Shown: positions 57,180 through 64,000 of the stretch, piece by piece
Layout: each line of letters starts with the position of its first letter
How positions within the stretch are numbered: the first letter of the stretch is position 1
NCBI RefSeq assembly: GCF_021601385.1
Contig: NZ_BQHO01000004.1
Coordinates: 62,001-126,000, forward strand
DNA: 64,000 nucleotides
Reading direction: 5' to 3'
Origin: Pseudomonas parasichuanensis
GTDB taxonomy: Bacteria; Pseudomonadota; Gammaproteobacteria; Pseudomonadales; Pseudomonadaceae
The notes under the pieces: model-generated
Databases searched by the model: none
Told to the model about the DNA's origin: nothing
What the model saw: only the letters and a program-made list of their open reading frames with translations
Program-made: the position numbers and the translations under genes

Positions 57180-57965
57180 TTAATTCTGCAACGCGCTATG
57201 GCAAAGCTGCGTTTTTTGAGCCGGAGTCGGGTAGTTGATCAGCACAGCCCGGTACTTCCCCTTGAACACGAACAAGCTTCCCGCTGCTGCACCCACCACA
57301 CCCAATCGCTTGATCAGATCCTCGAGATGTTCCTGGGCTCCCGCGCCGCCGAGCACGGTAACCGGCACCCTGACAGCGGCCTTGACCGACGCAGCCAGTT
57401 CGATGTCGTAACCTTGCATCATGCCATCACGATCAACCGAGTTGATCACGATCTCGCCCGCCCCAGCATCCTGCAGCTGCCTGGAGAATTCCACCGGGTC
57501 GAGCTTGTGCAGTTTTTGCGCGTTATGCGTGCACACCTGGTAGCCCTTGGAGAACAACCCGCTTTTCTTGCGCACATCCATCACCGCGACCACCGACTGG
57601 CTACCCACCGCCCTGGCCATTTCGGTTATCAAGGCGGGCTGGGCAATCGCCGCGGCACTGACCGCGACCTTCTCCACGCCAAGCTCGATGATGCGAGCCG
57701 CTTGCGCCGCAGTCGTGACCCCACCGCCGTAACACAACGGCATCCGGCATTCGGCAGCCAACTTGGCAATCAGGTCGAAGTTGGGCGCAACCCCTCTGAC
57801 CGTGGCGTCGATATCCAACACCATAAGCTCGTCGGCTTCTTTTTCATTGAAGATCTTGACCGCGTTGATCGGGTCACCCACGTACTTCGGGTCCTTGAAC
57901 AACTGGGTCTTGACCAGGCCACCCTGGTGTATGAGCAGACAAGGAATGATTCGTGGCCGTAGCAT
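57180..57965 (-). CDS. hisF2: HisF-like subunit of the sugar amidotransferase system
   Basis: This 261-residue TIM barrel has RPRIIPCLLIHQGGLVKT at the N-terminus and a C-terminal HisF phosphate-binding region (VTVLGGAGAQEHLEDL, AAAGSLFVFKG). The catalytic Asp at position 11 of true HisF is Leu here, while Asp130 is kept (VVAVMDVRKKS), so cyclase activity should be lost. With HisH2 it should deliver ammonia to WbpG. ATG at 57965 follows the hisH2 stop closely. Confidence 0.9.
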   Translation of the reverse strand: MLRPRIIPCLLIHQGGLVKTQLFKDPKYVGDPINAVKIFNEKEADELMVLDIDATVRGVAPNFDLIAKLAAECRMPLCYGGGVTTAAQAARIIELGVEKVAVSAAAIAQPALITEMARAVGSQSVVAVMDVRKKSGLFSKGYQVCTHNAQKLHKLDPVEFSRQLQDAGAGEIVINSVDRDGMMQGYDIELAASVKAAVRVPVTVLGGAGAQEHLEDLIKRLGVVGAAAGSLFVFKGKYRAVLINYPTPAQKTQLCHSALQN

Positions 57966-57968
57966 CAA

Positions 57969-58586
57969 TCAGCACTCCGCAAAATTTTTCAAAAGCTGCG
58001 CGCCCCAATGATGGCTTTTCTCCGGATGGCATTGCACGCCATGGATATGCCCTCGCGATACCACGGCATCAAAGTCAAAGCCGTAGTGCGCCGTGGCCGC
58101 CACATCGTCCTGGTGTTGCGCGTCAAAATAATAGGAGTGCAGGAAATAGAACTGCGGCGCCTCCTCGGCAGCTTGCGCGAACAACGTGCTGCCCTCGCGC
58201 ACATTGAGCGTGTTCCACCCCATGTGCGGCATGGGCAGCGCCTTCGCCTGGGGATGGCTGGCAAAGGCCCGCACATGCCCCGGTATCCAGTTGAGTCCTG
58301 GCAACTGCCCTTCCTCCGAACCGGTAGCCAGCATTTGCATGCCCACGCAAACGCCTACCACCGGAACCTTCTCTTCCAACACAAGCGCTTCCAGCCGCTC
58401 GCGCATCCCGGAATCGTTGAGACGCTGCATGGCATGATCGAAATGACCCACGCCAGGGAGGATAAGACGCGTGGCGTCAGCTAGGGCCTCTGCACAGGTC
58501 GCACGCTGGGCATCTACGCCCAAACGCTTGAAAAGGGTAAGAAAGGCCTGGATGTTGCCAACGCCGTAATCGACGATACGAATCAC
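57969..58586 (-). CDS. hisH2: HisH-like glutaminase subunit of the sugar amidotransferase system
   Basis: This 205-residue class I glutamine amidotransferase has the nucleophile Cys80 in VGVCVGMQML and His187/Glu189 in GVQCHPEKS, so glutaminase residues are intact. YGVGN and LPGVGHF are typical of HisH. It overlaps wbpG by four bases and is separated from other histidine genes, so it is the dedicated ammonia source for the amidotransferase. Confidence 0.93.
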   Translation of the reverse strand: MIRIVDYGVGNIQAFLTLFKRLGVDAQRATCAEALADATRLILPGVGHFDHAMQRLNDSGMRERLEALVLEEKVPVVGVCVGMQMLATGSEEGQLPGLNWIPGHVRAFASHPQAKALPMPHMGWNTLNVREGSTLFAQAAEEAPQFYFLHSYYFDAQHQDDVAATAHYGFDFDAVVSRGHIHGVQCHPEKSHHWGAQLLKNFAEC

Positions 58587-59707
58587 CGGAAGAACCTCTT
58601 TTCCAGGCCCAACGCACGTAGCAGGCTCGCGCCGGAATCAATGACCCAGCGTTTGTTCTTGTAGTCGCGATAGGTTTTCTTCGGGCTGTCGAACAGCACA
58701 CGTAGCTCGTCCACCGTCAGCCCCAACTTGTGCGCGACATACTCGAATTCCTGCTCGAGGAAATGCTCGTCCATTTCCGGGCGGGCGATGCGTTCGAGTG
58801 CGGCCTCACGGGTCATCTGCCCAGTCATGATCAGGCTGGAAAAATGCGCGCGGCGCTTTTCGAAGCCGAATCGCCGCGGCAACCAGTAGTCTTCATAAAA
58901 CCGAGTAAAGCGCGACTCGTGATGTTTGTGCTTGAACGAACGCCAGCCATATAAGCGACCCAGTTCCTCCTCCGCCTCCTGCTTCACATAGGGCACGAGG
59001 TTAAGCGGATGATGGACCTTCATCCCGAGGATCTTTTGATACCAGACCTTGTAGATCAGAATATCGGTCAGCGGGAAGCTCTTGAGCTGGCCCTCGCCGT
59101 GCTGTTTCCAGATATCACCGAACAGCCGCGTGTCGATGCCCAGGTAGCCGCCCCACTCTTCAGGCTCACGGCAGCACTCCGTCGAGAAGTTGGAGCCCGT
59201 GATGATATGCTTGATGCCATGCTGACGTGCGAACTTGTAGAGGCCAGAAAAGAACGCCGCGTCCTGAACCAGGTCCTGATCAGGAATGCCTGCGCGCAGG
59301 AAGGCGGTCTGAAGCCGACGCACCTCATCCCAGTTGATCACTTCCGTGTAAAGATCGAGCCCCAGCCCGTCCACCAGCTTTTCGATATTGCCTACAGCCT
59401 GATCGGTGTTCCAGCCCGCATCAACATGGAACAGCAATGGGCGCAAGCCCATCTTCTCCTTGGCGATATAAGCGGCATAAGAGCTGTCCAAGCCGCCACT
59501 GAGGCCGATGATGCAGTCAAAGTCCTTGCCCTCACCTGCCGCCTTGATGGTGTGCGCCAATTGCGCCAGACGTGCTTGGCCGGCAGCCCCGGTATCCCAG
59601 CTGGGTTTGATATTGCGCTCAAAATTGCTGCAATATTCGCAAACACCCGCTTCATCGAAAGTAATATTAGGATCCGACGTATCCATAATGCACTTAGAGC
59701 AAATCAT
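58583..59707 (-). CDS. wbpG: N-acetyl sugar amidotransferase (WbpG/PseA type)
   Basis: This 374-residue enzyme has an N-terminal zinc-binding site (Cys3, Cys6, Cys23, Cys26), an ATP-binding PP-loop SGGLDSSY (70-77) and GSNFSTECC. The family turns an acetamido group into an acetamidino group; WbpG acts on ManNAc3NAcA and PseA on pseudaminic acid. Here the rest of the ManNAc3NAcA pathway is not visible, and pseudaminic acid genes lie nearby, so the target may be Pse. It heads the cluster C transcript toward wbpM. Confidence 0.9.
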   Translation of the reverse strand: MICSKCIMDTSDPNITFDEAGVCEYCSNFERNIKPSWDTGAAGQARLAQLAHTIKAAGEGKDFDCIIGLSGGLDSSYAAYIAKEKMGLRPLLFHVDAGWNTDQAVGNIEKLVDGLGLDLYTEVINWDEVRRLQTAFLRAGIPDQDLVQDAAFFSGLYKFARQHGIKHIITGSNFSTECCREPEEWGGYLGIDTRLFGDIWKQHGEGQLKSFPLTDILIYKVWYQKILGMKVHHPLNLVPYVKQEAEEELGRLYGWRSFKHKHHESRFTRFYEDYWLPRRFGFEKRRAHFSSLIMTGQMTREAALERIARPEMDEHFLEQEFEYVAHKLGLTVDELRVLFDSPKKTYRDYKNKRWVIDSGASLLRALGLEKRFFR

Positions 59708-60323
59708 ACACTACCCTTATTTTGCAAAATCTGATCCTGCTCACCGCTATACTGTGACGTCGATACTCTCTCGACTGCCGTTAGAAAATCCAAACTTAAA
59801 AATAAAAAAGTACTGCCCAGCCCGTCGGCGCAAATCCTTCACCATCGAATGCACCCTTTGCAAAACATGAAGTAGGCTGTGTAAAAAAGTGTCTGCGCTA
59901 AGGTCATGCCGCGTTGAAAACAGGCCCGAAATGCTCATTGACAGCCAGTCAAGTCGAGCGCGACTTCGACCGCTCCTCATCAGCTTTCGCCTCGCCTGAT
60001 CGCCGCTCGGCGCCCCCGGCAAGTGCGCTGCGCATCGGCAACGGCTTCGGCCAACTCGACCGAGCGGCAATGGTACAGCAAAAGGCATATGCGAAAAACG
60101 TGTGAAATGCCCAAGCGGCGATGCATAAGCCCCTCACGCATAGGTTGAACGAGAGAGCCTGGCCACCCGCACGCCAGGCCCGCACATCCGCTTCCCACAC
60201 GCTTGAACAACTCGCGATGTGCACTGCGCGCGCGATCAACAACCGCAAAATGCGCAATAGATTACCGGTCACATCAGAAAAAACTGTTGGAACATTGTAA
60301 TCGGTCAACCACTTGCGCGAACG
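59708..60323. other. gene-free gap with IS scar upstream of wbpG
   Basis: This 616-base stretch separates the wbpG-to-wbpM genes from the acetyltransferase. No reading frame is convincing. The left part should hold the wbpG promoter. The middle part looks like insertion-sequence end DNA (see the separate entry); the right part (about 60170-60320) has no recognisable content. Confidence 0.4.
59875..60165. mobile_element. probable insertion-sequence remnant
   Basis: From 59875 the text reads GGCTGTGTAAAAAA and continues with AAGGTCATGCCGCGTTGAAAACAGG and GAAATGCTCATT, which resembles the terminal region of an IS element common in Pseudomonas genomes. No intact transposase frame or second terminal repeat is found, so this is at most a decayed end. 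The identification is from memory of similar sequence, not a search. Confidence 0.4.
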
Positions 60324-60998
60324 CTACCCTTGCTGTGGCGATCGCCCCTCGGCTGGAAGACCACCGTCCATCGCCGCCCCCTCCAGAGCCTGCAAAAAAG
60401 CCTCTACGTCAGTGACAGTTTCCCCCAGCAACGCGAGCCTTTCATCTGAACACTCCCACCACCTGACACGCTCCAGGCGCGCGATCACCTCTGGGTCAAA
60501 CCTGTAGCGAATCACCTTCGCCGGGCTCCCCGCAGCAATGGCGTAGGGCGGTACATCCCGGGTCACTACCGCTCCCGCGCCCACTACGGCACCATTACCC
60601 ACAGTCACACCCGGCAGGATGATCGCGCAGCGACCAATCCACACGTCATGCCCGATCTCGACCGATGCAGACGGGGGTAACGGGTGCTCGGCGAACTTGC
60701 GGGTAACACTGTCACGCCCCTTGTAGAAAACCGGAGACATGCTGGCCCACTCCATCGGGTGCCTCGCCCCGCCCACCACGACCCCACTGGCAATGGAGGT
60801 GAAACTACCGATGGCACAATGAGCAATATCGCAGTCGTAGCCACAGAAGCTATATCGCCCCATGCGCGAGGATACAAAGCTGGTGCCCGACTCCACCTTG
60901 GCCGTTGCATGCACCTGCGAATCTATTACCGCAGCCAGGCGCAATTTCTTGAGCGTTTTTGACACCAGGTAGGCAAGACTGAACCTGAAAAACTTCAC
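60324..60998 (-). CDS. hexapeptide-repeat O-acetyltransferase
   Basis: This 224-residue left-handed beta-helix acyltransferase (CatB/Vat type) has GRYSFCGYDCDIAHCAIGSFTSIASGVVVGGARHP, VEIGHDVWIGRCAIILPGVTVGNGAVVGAGAVVTRDVPPYAIAAGSPAK. The start is GTG at 60998 with GGAGAGAAGC before it; an ATG at 61049 lies inside the upstream gene. It should acetylate a sugar of the cluster C O-chain. Confidence 0.87.
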   Translation of the reverse strand: MKFFRFSLAYLVSKTLKKLRLAAVIDSQVHATAKVESGTSFVSSRMGRYSFCGYDCDIAHCAIGSFTSIASGVVVGGARHPMEWASMSPVFYKGRDSVTRKFAEHPLPPSASVEIGHDVWIGRCAIILPGVTVGNGAVVGAGAVVTRDVPPYAIAAGSPAKVIRYRFDPEVIARLERVRWWECSDERLALLGETVTDVEAFLQALEGAAMDGGLPAEGRSPQQG

Positions 60999-61011
60999 AC
61001 GCTTCTCTCCC

Positions 61012-61827
61012 TCACAGCACCGTGGAGACCGGACGACGAGGATAAGCATCGAGCAAGCTCACGTCGGTCAAATTGACCACCTTGACACCATGCTTTTTGG
61101 CCAGCTTCGCAATCAAATAATGGAACTCGGTCGTCAAGTGATAATACTTGAGATAAAAAGCGAGATTGTAGGTGACCGCCGACAACTCATCGTCATCGTC
61201 ATAACAGTGACCACGACCAAAATTGCAGAACGCGTTATAGTCGCAGCCCAGCAAATAGATTTCCTTAAAGCCCATGTACATGGCAGAGACAATGCAGACG
61301 CTCACCACATTCATCAAACCATGTATATCGCTGTGTAGCGCCAGGCTCACCTCGGAAACCGGGTATTTCTTGGCGTACACATAAATTGCATCCAGCTCTC
61401 GACCGGCACCGTCGACCACCGCTTTGGCCCGCGGGTCGGTAATGAATACCGGTGCATCCGCGCCATAGGCCTGCGCCACCTCGGCATAGGTATGCTGATG
61501 AACCTCCCAGTAGTTATTATCGACCAGCGCGTAGTAGTCAGGCCGCACAGCCTTGCCCACGCCAGCCTTGTACAGGGAGTTCAAGCCAAAGGTTCGCTCT
61601 TGCTTCAACTTTTCGATCTGTGCGTCGCTGAGTTCACCCAGGGACGGCCCGGTCCCCAGGATAAAACAGCGCTCCCCCTGATGCTTGTTCTGGTAGGCGC
61701 GGTTTTTCTCGAGCAGCTTTCTCGTCTTGAAGCTGCACAGGAAAATGACTGTCGCCAGGGTGTTGTACATCAGGAAAACACAGTTATCCAGAAGCTCTTT
61801 AATTTTGAACTTGTTCATCAATCGCAA
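61012..61827 (-). CDS. DUF115/GT42-like protein, candidate nonulosonate transferase
   Basis: This 271-residue protein has a hydrophobic N-terminal segment (about 14-30), then CFILGTGPSLGEL, TFGLNSLYKAG, YYALVDNNYWEVH and MYMGFKEIYLLGCDYNAF. The GTGPSL and LLGCDY pattern occurs in the DUF115 (Maf-related) and GT42 sialyltransferase families, which act on CMP-nonulosonates. It lies directly next to pseI and is a good candidate for the pseudaminic acid transferase. Specific activity is inference. Confidence 0.75.
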   Translation of the reverse strand: MRLMNKFKIKELLDNCVFLMYNTLATVIFLCSFKTRKLLEKNRAYQNKHQGERCFILGTGPSLGELSDAQIEKLKQERTFGLNSLYKAGVGKAVRPDYYALVDNNYWEVHQHTYAEVAQAYGADAPVFITDPRAKAVVDGAGRELDAIYVYAKKYPVSEVSLALHSDIHGLMNVVSVCIVSAMYMGFKEIYLLGCDYNAFCNFGRGHCYDDDDELSAVTYNLAFYLKYYHLTTEFHYLIAKLAKKHGVKVVNLTDVSLLDAYPRRPVSTVL

Positions 61828-61833
61828 CCAAAA

Positions 61834-62889
61834 CTATATAAAATGAGCCAGCGTCACTGGAGTGTTTGGCTCCACCGCCAACCGCAGCTCACGCCCCACA
61901 ATGTCATCCATAAACTTGGGGGCCAGCCCAAAGCCCGGCCTAACACTTCTGACCGCATCCGCCGTCAGTCGCTCACCCGCCTTCATCTTCTTCACGAAAT
62001 AGAGCGAGCGCCGAAACTTCACGTTCCCCTGTTCACTCGACTTACGCCCATAGTCAACCTGCCCCAACGCCTGCCAGGCCGTCTTGCTGTCACGGCACAG
62101 CGCCGCCAGTTCGGCAGGCTCCAGCGAGAAGCTGTCGTCTGGCCCACCGCCATTGCGATCCAGGGTGAAGTGCTTCTCGATGATGCACGCCCCCAACACC
62201 ACACTGGCCGTTGCCGTCGTGTTATCCAGCGTATGGTCAGAAAGCCCGGTGACACAGCCGAAGCGACGCATCATGTCAGGCAGGGTACGAAGGTTGTAAT
62301 CTTCGGCAGGGGCAGGATATCCACTGACGCAATGCAGGATTGCCAGCTCCTTGCAGCCGCCTTCACGAGCAGCATTGATCGCCTCTTGTATCTCTTCGGC
62401 ATCCGCCATGCCCGTGGATATGATCATCGGCTTGCCGGTACTGGCTACATACCTGATCAAAGGCAGATCGACAGCTTCGAACGAGGCGATCTTGTAGGCC
62501 GGCGCATTCAGGTCCTCCAGCAGGTCGACCGCCGAAGGATCAAAGGGTGAACTGAAAATGGTAATACCCAGCCGATGCGCATGCTCGAACAAGGGCTGAT
62601 GCCAAGCCCAAGGCATATGCGCTTCCTGGTAGAGCTGATAGAGGGTCTTGCCACCCCACAGGCCACCCTGGATCTGAAACGCCTCATCATCACAATTCAG
62701 CGTAATGGTGTCAGCGGTATACGTTTGCAGCTTGATAGCGTCCGCACCGGCTTTTTTAGCTTCTTCGATAATCTTCAGTGCGGTCTCAAGCCGGCCATTA
62801 TGATTGGCTGACAACTCGGCAATAATGTAGGGCGGCTCATCGCCTGCAATCCGGCGGCCGGCAATCGTGATGCTGGGGTACGAAGACAT
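61834..62889 (-). CDS. pseI: pseudaminic acid synthase
   Basis: This 351-residue NeuB-family enzyme condenses phosphoenolpyruvate with a 6-deoxy amino sugar. It has IIAELSANHNG, IKLQTYTADTITLN, FSSPFDPSAVDLLE, KIASFEA, ISTGMA, LHCVSGYPAP and EKHFTLDRNGGGPDDSFSLEP, and a C-terminal SAF domain (about 290-351). SANHNG, as in PseI, separates it from NeuB, which has NHNG after Gly/Val. Neighbouring PseH- and PseG-type genes support the assignment. Confidence 0.9.
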   Translation of the reverse strand: MSSYPSITIAGRRIAGDEPPYIIAELSANHNGRLETALKIIEEAKKAGADAIKLQTYTADTITLNCDDEAFQIQGGLWGGKTLYQLYQEAHMPWAWHQPLFEHAHRLGITIFSSPFDPSAVDLLEDLNAPAYKIASFEAVDLPLIRYVASTGKPMIISTGMADAEEIQEAINAAREGGCKELAILHCVSGYPAPAEDYNLRTLPDMMRRFGCVTGLSDHTLDNTTATASVVLGACIIEKHFTLDRNGGGPDDSFSLEPAELAALCRDSKTAWQALGQVDYGRKSSEQGNVKFRRSLYFVKKMKAGERLTADAVRSVRPGFGLAPKFMDDIVGRELRLAVEPNTPVTLAHFI

Positions 62890-62903
62890 TGGCTGATCTC
62901 ACA

Positions 62904-63407
62904 CTATACGGCTTGCCACTCACTGAGCAGCAACCCTAAACAAATGACGTCATGATAGCGCTGGCCATCATAATGCTGCTGACGCAGCACGCCTTCCTGA
63001 CTGAAACCCAGGCGCTCATGAAAACGAATGGAGCGCACATTGTAGTCGAGCACCTGGCCACACAATTTATGCAGCTTTGCCTCGCCGAACGCGTACCGCA
63101 ATGCGGCTTGCCCCAGCAGCCGCCCGGTGCCCTGCGGGGCATCGGCGCTAGCATAAAACCCCCAGTCGGCCACCCCACCGCGCCCGGTTTCATGGATGCT
63201 GACAAACCCCAATGGCGTGTCATCGCACTCGAACACCAATAGATGGCGCGCGCTGTCCCGCGACGCCTTCGCGAACCAGCGAGCATGCTCCTCAAGGGTG
63301 ATTTCATGCTGGGTATACATGTAACGACGCACCTCAGGGTGATTGCGCCACATCAAAACCCGCTCCAGGTCCGCGTCCACCATGGGACGCAGTGTCTGCC
63401 TGATCAT
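62904..63407 (-). CDS. pseH: PseH-type GNAT N-acetyltransferase
   Basis: This 167-residue GNAT protein has MWRNHPEVRRYMY, FVSIHETG, WGFYASADAPQGTGRLLGQAAL (acetyl-CoA loop) and VLDYNVRSIRFHERLGFSQEG. In the pseudaminic acid pathway PseH acetylates the 4-amino group of the UDP-altrose intermediate. It overlaps the upstream pseG by four bases. Confidence 0.87.
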   Translation of the reverse strand: MIRQTLRPMVDADLERVLMWRNHPEVRRYMYTQHEITLEEHARWFAKASRDSARHLLVFECDDTPLGFVSIHETGRGGVADWGFYASADAPQGTGRLLGQAALRYAFGEAKLHKLCGQVLDYNVRSIRFHERLGFSQEGVLRQQHYDGQRYHDVICLGLLLSEWQAV

Positions 63408-64000
63408 TTCAGTGCCTCCATCCGCTCAACCACGACCTCTGCGCCACGCCCGTCCAGCAGGCCTGCCGCCACGGCGCTCATTCTGTTGAGACACCCAGGA
63501 TCACTGACCAGCGTTGCCATGTATTCTGGAAGCCGCGCAACGGCATCCCCGTCACCCTCCAAAACCCATGCCGCCCCGGCAGCCTGAAGCGCACTGGCGA
63601 TCAAACGCTGGTTATCAGCCAGTACCATCATCAAGGTAGGCAAGCCCAAGCAGCAGCGCTCCCATGACGTAGCGCCCGCCGCGCCCACCGCCAGATCGCT
63701 GTCAGCCATCAACTCGCCCATATTGCTGACACCCGCCAGCACGCGAGTGTCCCACGGCATCCCCTGGGCAAGGCTGCGGACCTCGGACAGCCATGGAGCA
63801 CTCGCCCCCAAGACCACCGTAATTCGAGACCGAGCCGGTAGTCGACAGAGCCGCAACGCTTCCAGCACTTGGCCTGTCGCATTGCCTTTGTCGACCCCGC
63901 CCATCGTAACCAGCACCTCAAGCAACCTCGGGACGGACCGTCGCTTCAGGCTGGCAGCACGAAGCGCAGCGAACTCCGGGCGCAGCAGCGCATACCTGAC
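63404..64000 (-). CDS. pseG: PseG-type UDP-sugar hydrolase, truncated by the window edge
   Basis: The visible 198 C-terminal residues begin with YALLRPEFAALR (the PseG active-site-side motif) and VTMGGVDKGNATGQVLEAL, then VGAAGATSWERCCLGLPTLMM, a GT28-like donor site. PseG removes UDP from UDP-2,4-diacetamido-2,4,6-trideoxy-altrose to give the substrate of PseI. The 5' part lies beyond base 64000. Confidence 0.88.
   Translation of the reverse strand, partial: VRYALLRPEFAALRAASLKRRSVPRLLEVLVTMGGVDKGNATGQVLEALRLCRLPARSRITVVLGASAPWLSEVRSLAQGMPWDTRVLAGVSNMGELMADSDLAVGAAGATSWERCCLGLPTLMMVLADNQRLIASALQAAGAAWVLEGDGDAVARLPEYMATLVSDPGCLNRMSAVAAGLLDGRGAEVVVERMEALK

Noticed and set aside
59949-60308. 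119-codon minus-strand frame in the gap before wbpG
   Set aside because: It lies over the IS-like scar, with no domain or ribosome site; probably chance.
1-64000. CRISPR arrays, tRNA or rRNA genes
   Set aside because: I saw no regularly spaced direct repeats and no cloverleaf or rRNA sequence in the window.

Overview
The window looks like a chromosomal segment of a Pseudomonas of the P. putida group. It has high GC with strong G/C-ending codon use, P. putida-type REP palindromes in intergenic gaps, and conserved housekeeping genes (folE, pyrF, a HBM-type chemoreceptor, a MocR regulator) beside a very large surface-polysaccharide (O-antigen) locus. All identifications come from reading the sequence; no database search was run.

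Region 1 (1-12.2 kb) is ordinary core/accessory genome: a small membrane protein, an Smr protein, folE, two thioredoxin-fold proteins, a BenE-type transporter, a chemoreceptor, a divergent MocR regulator/MFS exporter pair, an SDR, a CurA-like reductase, pyrF and a DUF2897 protein. Three REP-type inverted repeats and several hairpin terminators lie between them.

Region 2 (12.2-33.4 kb, minus strand) starts downstream with a ComEA-like HhH protein and is then cluster A: a GT2 and rmlBDAC (dTDP-L-rhamnose), an ABC exporter whose permease carries an N-terminal TPR region, a small lipoprotein, a rhamnan-synthesis-F-type transferase, a large putative glycosyltransferase, and a CMP-ulosonate-like module (aldolase fused to a DUF115/sialyltransferase-like domain, KdsB-like cytidylyltransferase, HAD phosphatase). 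It ends with a frameshifted GT2, an FAD oxidoreductase, a short epimerase, a TIM-barrel isomerase and what looks like a lipid-linked sugar glycosylation set (small DMT flippase, DPM-type GT2, GT-C transferase).

Region 3 (33.4-48.3 kb, minus strand) is cluster B, visibly AT-richer and probably acquired separately: gmd and fcl (GDP-L-fucose), five glycosyltransferases, a second ABC exporter (Wzm/Wzt, here with a C-terminal substrate-binding domain), an epimerase, one 812-residue protein fusing a GT2, a hexapeptide acyltransferase and a methyltransferase, and a WbpW/AlgA-type enzyme that supplies GDP-mannose.

Region 4 (48.5-64 kb, minus strand) is cluster C. It resembles P. aeruginosa O-antigen loci: wbpM, wbpL and wbjF-B (UDP-L-FucNAc synthesis and transfer), then hisF2-hisH2-wbpG (sugar amidotransferase with its ammonia supply), an IS-like scar, an acetyltransferase, a DUF115-type candidate nonulosonate transferase, and pseI-pseH-pseG (pseudaminic acid synthesis), running off the right edge. 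No wzx or wzy is visible, so this cluster probably continues beyond the window.

Together the window encodes nucleotide-sugar supply, chain assembly and two different ABC exporters, plus the membrane-priming enzymes (WbpL/WbpM) of a probable third, Wzy-type pathway.
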